Assembly (NCBI RefSeq): GCF_964199755.1
Contig: NC_133896.1
Location: 83,870,215 to 83,934,214 of the forward strand
Direction of reading: 5' to 3'
DNA: 64,000 nucleotides
From: Larus michahellis
Taxonomy: Eukaryota; Chordata; Aves; Charadriiformes; Laridae
This document shows positions 52,784 through 61,432 of this stretch, piece by piece. The first letter of the stretch is position 1; each line of letters begins with the position of its first letter. A program made the translations under genes and the position numbers. The notes under the pieces were generated by a model that worked only from the letters and a program-made list of their open reading frames with translations, did not search any database and was not told the DNA's origin.

Positions 52784-55700
52784 GTTTAATACATATTAAA
52801 CGCGATTGGACTGATGGTGCTGAATTGGGCATCACTCAGAATTTAAACCTAGCCGCACCTAGCCTCCCACCTCGGTGAGGAGTGTTAGAACACAAGGGGG
52901 TTTATCTTCTGCCAAAACCGCTTGGCCCCGTTTCACGCAACACTTATCTAACAGATTTGTGCCTCTGTTCTTTCTCTCTTCCCCTTTATCACCTTTGCAT
53001 TGAAAGGGGCCTTGATTCATTATCTTAATGAGGCAGATGCTTTCTCCTTCCACATACCCTTACACTGGGTATCTGGCACTGAGAGGAATCGCTAACAGGA
53101 GGACTTAGGAGAAAGTTACAGGATCCCTTACAAGGTAACGATGTCACTTATTTCTCTTTCCCAACATACAGCTACATATTCTCATTTTGTTAATACGAGC
53201 TCAATAATGAGTAACGGGTAGTGTTGTTGTTTTGTACAATACTGCTTTCTCAAACCTCCACTGCATTATATGCATGCAAACACAAGGCTACAATAAAACC
53301 TTCTGTTGCAAACACCGCCAGCTAAAAAGCATTAGAGGTGCCACTGGCAGCGTGTGCAATCTGCTCTTAGCCAAGACTCCTAGCAAGGGCTTTCTGTACC
53401 CGCGCTAAAATAATTTTCCTCACTATACATTTGGAAGAACTAGAAGGGCTGTAAATATCACTTGCACACAAACGCAGATGTATCAAATGTCACAGAGGAT
53501 TTTAAAGAAGTGCTGTCATTTTGGAAATAATGCTCTTCTCTGGCACAGAAGGGGGGCTGTGTTGAAATATTTGGGATTTGGGGAACTGAGCCAGACTTAT
53601 ACAGAAGGATTAGAAGCAGAAGGGCTGGGGAAACGAGTTGGGATAAGAACAATGAATTGAAAAGGTTTGGAGAGGATAGAGGATGGGAACAGGATGAGCG
53701 GTCATGGGCAGGAAGCGAGGCACATGATGGCAGGATAAAAATTTGGGACCAGCTCAGGGACTGTAGGACAGAAATAAAGTAAGGGATGGAAATTGAATGG
53801 CAGACTCCAGGACCAAAAGGGGTTGAATGGAACCAAAAGAGGACAAAGTCCAGATGAAGGGTGGACAGACATCTCAGAGGAGTTGTGTCTGACACCACAG
53901 TACCTGAATTTGGACATAGCGTTTGTATGCCTCGGTAACTCTAAGATCCCTATCAAATAGTTGCGAAACCCTCCATTTTCTTTCTGGTCATGGGTCTGCA
54001 TACTGTTGTTATCTTCTGTCCCGCTCATTCATTTGCTTACACAGCAGGGGGTTGTGTTGTGAGCCTAAAAATTGTGACTGTCTGGCACGCCAGCGTGTTT
54101 TTCATCCTGTGATAAATAGAGCCCTGGAGTCCCTGGAATACTTCTAGGGGGTCTCTCTCCCTGGAAGGCATCTGAGAAAAAACAGGTTTACACGGAAAAT
54201 ACTTAAAGGATTTGGAAATAGAGGCTTAAAAAATGTTTAAAAGAGGTTGAAAAGTTACTCGTCTGTAGGACAAAAGTTGGGGAATTTTATTTTCAATTTT
54301 AGTTTTTTTTGAAAGCCCAAGACAAACACAGCATTAAAGGCACTTTATTTTTACTGAGGTAAGTACTTGAAAGCTAGGAAATGCTCGGATGAAAGTTTCT
54401 GGCACAACCTGATTTCCCTTCCCCTTTTCCCTTTATTCTTCCAGTATTGTGACACAATTTTTAGTTACACAGTGGTATATTTTTCCCAGTACAAGAACCT
54501 GTCCTCATTCAATGCACAGAAAAGATCGTGCTCCAGGAATAGTCCTGGGTAATATAGTGAATGAGACTGTCATCTTCAGCTTATCATGGAAGTGTAATTC
54601 TTCCTCCATCAGCTAACGGTGGCACAAGCATCCCATTCAAAGCATAGTGCAGAGACAGCCTGTGTAGTGTTTTGTAAATATGAGAGCATCGGAAGCTATA
54701 CACTGTTTGGTTATGAAATTAGAACTGTAATCTTAATGGTACAGGGAGACTGTTCGAGTGTGCGTGTGTGAACACACGTGTATGTGTGTGTGCGCGCACA
54801 CACGTGTGAATTCGTTGTGCTATGGCTGATGCCATATCTATATAGTAACATCTCCACTGAGTTTGCTGGCTTTGCTGCAAATATGTAACTAATGGTGAAA
54901 GGAGGGGACTTTATATGAAATGAATGAAAGGAGACAGCAGCTCAGAGAACTGGGATGGAAGGTTTCCTACCAGAGAATAGTCAGGGTTGCTTCTGTCATG
55001 GAAAACTGGGAAGTCTTATCACTGGCCATTTGGGTAACGGGGGCAACAGCAGCGCAGCAGATAGGTGAAGAGCGTATTGTTAACTGCCCGAACCCCACTC
55101 ACCCTGTTTCCATCTGATGCTTGGACACCTGCAGTTACACAAACTGAGAAGTCCTCAAGTATTTTCTTCCCTGTTACAGTGTAATGTGAGTATGAAAGAC
55201 AATGCTTCATTTCCCATATTCAGTGAAGTCACTCATCTTTCATATCATAAGTCTGTCTAGCATTCTGCCAGATGAAGACAGTAATATTTCAGACCTATGC
55301 CTTCACTCAGACTAGGATAAAGAGGGCTGAAGGCACTAAAGAATTTGGCCATTAACATTTGATAGCATATCGGTTGGCTGTTCTGGTGCCTGAAAAGAGG
55401 TTAATAAACACATAGGTTTGTTCCTGGTTTCTGGTAAGAGAACAAAACAGGAGAACTTCTGTTTCTGAGTGGTATGGCTAATGGCTTCAGGGCATAACCT
55501 AATTCTGCTTCCCTCTCCTGTTTAGCACTCTCCTTTATAGATTTATGACTCTGAGTAAGTAGGGAGGAGGTACGAAGTTGGCTGTAATTGGTACTGTGCA
55601 TAAATGTAAATGACCATTTCAGATGTGGATGCTTTGCCAGCTATTACATTTTTTTTAATTTCCCTGGCTATTGGTTTTTTTAGACCATTGGGATTTGTTT

Positions 55701-56699
55701 TACACGTGGGATAATTTGGCTTCTGGGAGCCAGGGCCTCAAGACTGGGGGGGGTTATATTGTACCTCTTAGACTGCATGATAAGGTGTTTATGATGCATT
55801 TCAGAGCTCCGTAGTTCACTAAAGTTACAGCAAGTATGAAGGATTGTTCGTTTTTCTTCTGGACTGGGTGAGAATTACAAGAGGTCACATGAGCAAAGCA
55901 TCTCTAGCTATTCTCCTGGTTGCCCAGTGTCTCCTTCTAGTGAGTCGGGAAGTCAGCCACCATCTTCAGTGCTTACTGGGCAGGTCCCATCCCAATAGAA
56001 TTTTTGCAAAAGGGATATGAAAAGTATACCGACTTTGATACCAGAGGCCACTGGTCTGCAAGTAAGTGACGGAACTAGTAGGGTCAGAGGGAGGATATGC
56101 TCCATAACTGGGAAAAGTACCTGCATGTGCGAAGCAGGAGATAAGGTTAGCACAGGAGCCATGGAGGAGAGAACTGGAAAGTTCAGGAGAAGATGGAGTG
56201 CCTGGCAAACCCAGAAAGGCAGGAAGTGGATAAGAAGTTCTGCATGTGCTAGATGCAAATCTAGATACCCACTTGGGGTATCTCAGTTCTGGAGCGCTTA
56301 CCTTGAGGGTCTCTGAGTTTGGCTTTCCTGAGAAAATGCTACATTCCCATAATTTTGTGGCAGCTGCAGTGCTGAGCACATCAAAGCCAATGAAAGGGAG
56401 CTAAAAGGAATCTAAAGGGTGGCAGTGTTACCCAAAATGATGACCCACATTCAGGGGTCAATTAAAAATCCAAGGAACTGTTTGGCTTGTTGAAGCTGCT
56501 CTGCTGTACCGTATATTGATAGGTGCCTGTTAGGACCAGGCTCCAGGGAGACAATGTCCCTCCAGCTTCTGGAGTAGGATGGGATCCCAGAATCAGGTGT
56601 CCTCCTGTGCTAGAGTCAGCAACAGTTTTTCCCATGTATCTATAAAGGGGGTTTTGTGCATCTTGGAATTAGTGACCAATATGACCAATATTACTGACT
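52784..56699. other. Intergenic DNA, no gene seen
   Basis: Unique sequence. It opens with a palindrome (52,784-52,801) and includes an alternating purine-pyrimidine tract (54,772-54,808). Open frames up to 146 codons (53,458-53,898, minus) show no motif. Confidence 0.5.
54772..54808. repeat. Alternating purine-pyrimidine tract with 18-bp palindrome
   Basis: Thirty-seven bases alternate strictly between purine and pyrimidine. The core GTGTGTGCGCGCACACAC (54,786-54,803) is a perfect palindrome, typical of Z-DNA-prone sequence. Confidence 0.9.
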
Positions 56700-56998
56700 G
56701 ATGGGGCCAGGCTCTTTTCAGTGGTGCCCGGGGACAGGACAAGAGGTAACAGGCACAAACTTGAGCATAGAAAGTTCCACCTAAACATGAGGAGGAACTT
56801 CTTTACTTTGAGGGTGGCAGAGCACTGGCACAGGCTGCCCAGAGAGGTGGTGGAGTCTCCGTCTCTGGAGACATTCAAAACCCGCCTGGACGCGTTCTTG
56901 TGCAACCTGCTCTAGGTGACCCTGCTCTGGCAGGGGGGTTGGATTAGATGATCTCCAGAGGTCCCTTCCAACCCTACCATTCTGGGATTCTGTGATAA
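56700..56998 (+). mobile_element. CR1 LINE 3' end, plus strand
   Basis: Short 5'-truncated CR1, well preserved. The frame 56,721-56,915 reads [20 protein letters not shown] and [20 protein letters not shown], the C-terminus of CR1 reverse transcriptase. The untranslated end follows, with GGGTTGGATTAGATGATCTC, and a short tail GATTCTGTGAT. Confidence 0.95.
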
Positions 56999-57936
56999 GG
57001 CCTGGGGGAGGATGTGGTCATCCTAAACTCTTGAAGCACAGCAACATACCTGAGCTTGGAGATGTGAACACAGTCACCACCTCAAAGAGAAGCTTAGTGG
57101 CACCTTTAGGTGGCACTGGTCTTGTGGTGTCGGCTTCAGACCTAGCAGCCGAATAACTCTGCAGGGAGTGTCATGGTACTGCTGTGTGGCTTTCTTGAGT
57201 GCTGCTTCGGGGTTCACTTCTTGATCCTCCCTGACATCTCTGGATCTTCCTTGCTGTTCTTCTTCAGCTTTGCAAATTGTGTACCATCTCAAGATGCTGG
57301 CCCAGCAAGATCCGCACGGAGGCTGAACGGTGGCAGCTGGCATCGCCTCTTAATATAGCAGTGAGGGGTGTGGCTGCTCAGGCAGTGTGGTGCAGATCAG
57401 TTTGGAACAGGCTGTGTGCTAAAAAGAGTTTAGTTGCACATTGCAAAGGCTCATGGGTTTAATACTGAGTCTGAGGTGCAGCTTAAGTACACTAAGAGAA
57501 ACACAGTGACTTTTTAAGGGCTTTCAGGAGCAAGCACAAGCAGTACATAGCAGCCTGGGTGCCTCCTCAGAGACGGACTGCGGTAGGAGGTGGGCAGAAC
57601 AGGTAGACATGGCCGGATGGGACTGCAGCTCACGTGGAGGCCCCTCAGCTATCTGTAACACTGCTAGCTCAGGTAACGTGAAGACCAGAGCTGTGGCAGC
57701 ATGAAAAGTCTGCGTGGGCTGGAAAATCGTCCTGCAAATCGTTGCAGAGCTCCACACTGTCTCTGCTGTGCTGCTTGAAGCTTGCTCGTTTAAACCCGGT
57801 ACAGGATGAGCTCAATTGCAGCAGTGATTGCGATGGAAACATGCCCTGTATCCTCTTATAAACCTTAGAAGCTCTTCCATCCCTCCCAAAAGCTGTTTTT
57901 AAAGGATTTCTCAATAGTTAACCATGTGAATGAATA

Positions 57937-57981
57937 AATCATAATTATGATTCAAATAATCCTGTGAATGAATAATTCATT
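57937..57981. promoter_or_regulatory. Pair of AT-rich palindromes with homeodomain cores
   Basis: AATCATAATTATGATT (57,937-57,952) is a perfect palindrome. AATGAATAATTCATT (57,967-57,981) is palindromic around one central base. Both carry TAAT/ATTA cores. A regulatory role is inference only. Confidence 0.35.
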
Positions 57982-58123
57982 GGCATAATTGAATCTCAGC
58001 AAGAAGCATTTTACTATTACAAAGGTAAACATTGATTCATTTTTTTAAAAGAAAAGGTATATTCTCCAGCAAAGTATTTTTCATCTGGTGGCCATACCCT
58101 AATTAGGTATAATATGGAGAAAA

Positions 58124-58209
58124 ATATGCTTCCTTGTGTGACAGCCATCTTCATATAAATGAAAAGATATGCTTCCTTTGGCAACAGCCATCTTCAATGC
58201 GAATGGGTG
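58124..58209. repeat. 43-bp tandem duplication with two YY1-like sites
   Basis: Units 58,124-58,166 and 58,167-58,209 align without gaps. Both begin ATATGCTTCC and both contain ACAGCCATCTTCA, whose reverse complement carries AAGATGGCTG. Confidence 0.85.
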
Positions 58210-59110
58210 AGAAAGGGAAAAGGATTAAGCGACACTTAAATCATATTCAACTCCTTCCTGAGGACAGAGCCAAACAAGGCAGCCATAGTCAGCCGGTCAA
58301 AATGTCCAGAGCCTGAAGTAACTGAATATTACCAGCTAGTTAGAGAGGATTTGGGAGGAGGGGTAAAGAGGCGAATGTTTTCTTCTAGATCTGTGCTGCT
58401 AAGAGATAGTGTAGGCTACGCGTATGGCTCGCAGCCAGCGAAGGCATCAGATACTATGATGATAAAAGCCTGCTTAATAATATTTAGCACCGACAAAGGG
58501 CTTTCAAGGGAAAGACAGACTTTTGACTCGGGAAGGATGGAAGCAGCCTCACCTGTTAGCCCCATTTTCGGAGGGAGAAAGCACACCGCCATGAGTTTCT
58601 CTGCGCTTTCAGAAACAAAGCATGACATGGACGGAGCAAGCCACAGGTTTGAAAAGGCAAAAGCGCTGGTCTGATTGCCTGCAAAATGCAGTTTTGGCTC
58701 CCAGGGAAACTAAGTGTTGAGTGTGTGGTGGGAAACAAAAAAATGCGCAAGCTTGCCTGTTTGGTACCTGGGAGAAGGGCTTCCACCCCAAACGAGATGA
58801 GAGAAACTGTATTTACCTGCGTCTTTCCCCAGTTGCACTGTTCACTGTGTGACAGGTTGTCTCCATCTGCGGATGGTCCGATGCCACTCTCGTGCTTGCA
58901 TCATGGCAATGACCTTTATAAATGGAGGTCCGCGAGCCACGGGCATGGAGGGACTGGCTCAAGGTCAACTACAGCCTGCGGCAGGGACAGGAACGACACC
59001 GAGGTCTCACGGGTCCCACGGCTGAGCTGCGAGCGCTGCCCGGAGCCGGCGATGCTTGACAGGAGCATCTGACAGTTTTGACTGAAGGGGCAGGGGCAGG
59101 TTTTCACAGT

Positions 59111-59147
59111 GGAGGGGTGGGGGAAAAGGAGGGCGGGGGGGGGCGGT
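59111..59147 (+). promoter_or_regulatory. G-rich tract, possible G-quadruplex
   Basis: G-runs of four, five, three and eight or more on the plus strand are separated by 1-8 bases, fitting the general G3+ quadruplex pattern. Confidence 0.6.
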
Positions 59148-59776
59148 GTGCCAGCCCCTGGGCAAGCTGTTGCGAAGCGCCTGGTCGCAGAGCTGCAGCC
59201 CGCAGCGGGATCCCCTCGGGGGTACCCCCCACTCCTCCCCCCAAAAAACAAAAGCCGGACGCCCCTGGGCTGGGGCTGCTGCGGCCGCCGCAGCGGGTGG
59301 GGGGAACGAGGAGGGGCGAGCATCGGCCTCCGCGCACGTCCGCGGGTGCGTGCGTGTGTCTTGCTGTGCGGGTGCGGGCTTCGGCTGCCGGTGCTGCGCG
59401 CCTCTGTCCTTCGGTGTCCCTGCGTGCCGCTGCTCACGGGTGCGTGTCTCCGCCCGCCTCTGCGTGTGCCTGCGTGTGCCCCTCTCCCTCTGTGTAACCG
59501 CGTGTGTGTGTGTGTGCGTGTGCTCGTACACCCCCTCCTCCTCCTCCTCTCTCCCTCCCCCCCCGCAAACTCCCGTGTGTGTGTGCGCGGCGGGGAGGGC
59601 AGAGCCGGGCGCGCCGTGCAGCAGCGCGGTGCCCCCACCGCCGGGCAGAGCACGCCGGAGCCGGAGCAGGAGCCGGGGCCGGAGCAGAAGCTGCGCCGCG
59701 GCGGGAGCCCCCCCCGAGGAGCCGCCGGGCGAGCGCGGCCGCACCGAGGCGCAACAGGCGGGGCGACGGCGGGCGG

Positions 59777-59803
59777 ATGGCGGCGGGCGGCGGCGGCCGC
59801 TGA
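59777..59803 (+). CDS. Upstream ORF (8 codons) in KCNA6 leader
   Basis: ATG at 59,777 opens MAAGGGGR and stops with TGA at 59,801-59,803, 54 bases before the KCNA6 start and in the same frame. Its context has G at +4 but not a purine at -3. It matters only if transcription starts upstream of it. Translation is not shown. Confidence 0.35.
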   Translation: MAAGGGGR

Positions 59804-59857
59804 AGGCGGAGGGGACGAGGCGGTGTCGGCGGCGGGTGTCGGGGCAGAGCGGGCGGG

Positions 59858-61432
59858 ATGCGGGCGGAGGAGCCGCTGGCGCTGGCGGCCCCGCGGGCGG
59901 GCGGCGGCGGCGGCGGCGGTGGCGAGGCGGAGGCGGAGGCGCCGGGCGAGGAGCGGAGCGGCGGCAGCTGCTGCAGCAGTGAGCGGCTGGTGATCAACAT
60001 CTCGGGGCTGCGCTTCGAGACGCAGCTGCGGACCCTCTCCATCTTCCCCGACACACTGCTGGGGGACCCCAGCCGCCGGGTGCGCTACTTCGACCCGCTC
60101 CGCAACGAGTACTTCTTCGACCGCAACCGGCCCAGCTTCGACGCCATCCTCTACTACTACCAGTCCGGCGGGCGGCTCCGCCGGCCCGTCCATGTGCCCC
60201 TCGACATCTTCCTGGAGGAGATCCGCTTCTACCAACTGGGCCAGGAGGCCATCGAGACCTTCCGGGAGGACGAGGGCTTCATTCAAGAGGAGGAGAAGCC
60301 CCTGCCCCAGCACCACTTCCAGCGCCAGGTCTGGCTGCTCTTTGAGTACCCCGAGAGCTCCGGGCCGGCCCGGGCCATCGCCATCGTCTCCGTGCTGGTC
60401 ATCCTCATCTCCATCGTCATCTTCTGCCTCGAGACCCTGCCGGAGTTTCGCCAGGAGCCCAAGGGCGCCCAGCCCGGCTTCGGGGAGGCGGCGCCGCCCG
60501 GCGACGAGGCGCTGCTGCTGCCGCCGCCGCCGCCGCCGAGCGGGTCCCCGCCGCCCCTGCGCCCCGCCGCCGGCGCCGGACCCTTCTTCACAGACCCCTT
60601 CTTCCTCATAGAGACCCTGTGCATCATCTGGTTCTCCTTTGAACTCCTCGTCCGCTTCTTCGCCTGCCCCAGCAAGCCCGAGTTCTCCCGCAACATCATG
60701 AATATCATCGACATCGTGGCCATCATCCCCTACTTCATCACCCTGGGCACTGAGCTGGCCCAGCAACAGCAGCAGAAGCAGCAGCCCGGGAGCAGCAGCA
60801 ACAATGGGGGCCAGCAGCAAGCCATGTCCCTGGCTATCCTGAGAGTCATTCGCCTGGTCAGAGTCTTCAGGATCTTCAAGCTCTCCAGGCACTCCAAGGG
60901 GCTGCAGATCTTGGGGAAGACCCTCCAGGCCAGCATGAGGGAGCTGGGCCTCCTCATCTTCTTCCTTTTCATCGGGGTGATCCTCTTCTCCAGTGCTGTC
61001 TACTTTGCAGAGACTGATGACCCCGACTCCCTGTTCACCAGCATCCCCGATGCTTTTTGGTGGGCGGTGGTGTCCATGACCACCGTGGGCTATGGGGACA
61101 TGTATCCCATGACAATTGGTGGCAAGATTGTGGGTTCCTTGTGTGCCATCGCGGGTGTGCTGACCATTGCCCTCCCTGTCCCTGTCATCGTGTCCAATTT
61201 CAACTACTTCTACCACCGAGAGACTGATCACGAAGAGCAGTGCCAGTACACCCATGTCACCTGTGGTCAGCAGCAGTCACCCTTCTCTGAGCCCAAGAAG
61301 GGGGACAGTAATCAGTCTCTCAGCAAATCTGAATTCCTGGAAGCAGAAGACCTGGAGTCCATGAAATATTCCAACTTCATTCCTCCCAACAACCAGGGTT
61401 ATAAAGAGAAGAAAATGCTGACAGAGGTGTGA
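59858..61432 (+). CDS. KCNA6: Voltage-gated potassium channel Kv1.6 (Shaker subfamily A member 6)
   Basis: Single-exon, 524-residue Kv1 alpha subunit, close to the mammalian length of about 529. It forms tetrameric delayed-rectifier potassium channels in neuronal plasma membrane, alone or with other Kv1 subunits. Domains in order: variable N-terminus with Gly run (15-22); T1 tetramerisation domain (about 43-140, starting [13 protein letters not shown]); S1 (about 169-190); Pro-rich S1-S2 loop (195-245); S2 (247-268); S3 (279-299); Gln-rich S3-S4 loop (301-321); S4 sensor with R329, R332, R335, R338 and K341; S5 (361-384); pore with TVGYGD filter (409-414); S6 with PVP hinge (440-442); C-terminal PDZ ligand TEV. 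The start ([12 protein letters not shown]), [16 protein letters not shown] before [18 protein letters not shown] and ending KKMLTEV resemble Kv1.6 rather than Kv1.1, 1.3 or 1.5. The ATG is the first in frame after the TGA at 59,801. No break is seen; expression as Kv1.6 is inferred from homology. Confidence 0.97.
   Translation: MRAEEPLALAAPRAGGGGGGGGEAEAEAPGEERSGGSCCSSERLVINISGLRFETQLRTLSIFPDTLLGDPSRRVRYFDPLRNEYFFDRNRPSFDAILYYYQSGGRLRRPVHVPLDIFLEEIRFYQLGQEAIETFREDEGFIQEEEKPLPQHHFQRQVWLLFEYPESSGPARAIAIVSVLVILISIVIFCLETLPEFRQEPKGAQPGFGEAAPPGDEALLLPPPPPPSGSPPPLRPAAGAGPFFTDPFFLIETLCIIWFSFELLVRFFACPSKPEFSRNIMNIIDIVAIIPYFITLGTELAQQQQQKQQPGSSSNNGGQQQAMSLAILRVIRLVRVFRIFKLSRHSKGLQILGKTLQASMRELGLLIFFLFIGVILFSSAVYFAETDDPDSLFTSIPDAFWWAVVSMTTVGYGDMYPMTIGGKIVGSLCAIAGVLTIALPVPVIVSNFNYFYHRETDHEEQCQYTHVTCGQQQSPFSEPKKGDSNQSLSKSEFLEAEDLESMKYSNFIPPNNQGYKEKKMLTEV

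Larger units (their letters stand above)
56999..58899. other. Non-coding DNA upstream of KCNA6
   Basis: Unique sequence with two AT-rich palindromes (57,937-57,981) and a 43-bp tandem duplication (58,124-58,209). No exon was recognised; untranslated 5' exons of KCNA6 could lie here unseen. Confidence 0.5.
59100..59857 (+). promoter_or_regulatory. KCNA6: CpG-rich promoter/5' leader of KCNA6
   Basis: GC content and CG dinucleotides rise sharply from about 59,130 and stay high through the first half of the coding sequence, the pattern of a CpG island. No TATA box is evident. Inside are a G-rich tract (59,111-59,147), GT-rich runs (59,501-59,522 and 59,570-59,586) and a short upstream frame (59,777-59,803). 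The exact start site, and any splice acceptor joining an upstream untranslated exon, cannot be set from sequence alone. Confidence 0.65.

Noticed and set aside
59109..59993. Plus-strand frames of 278-294 codons over the KCNA6 leader
   Set aside because: Arg/Pro/Gly/Ala-rich translations from a CpG island. They run out of frame into the KCNA6 start and show no domain.
58916..61255. A 779-codon open frame on the minus strand across KCNA6
   Set aside because: It is antisense to a clear channel gene in GC-rich DNA, where stop codons are rare. Its Asp/Glu/Leu-rich and Arg/Pro-rich text mirrors KCNA6 codons and the island, with no own motif.
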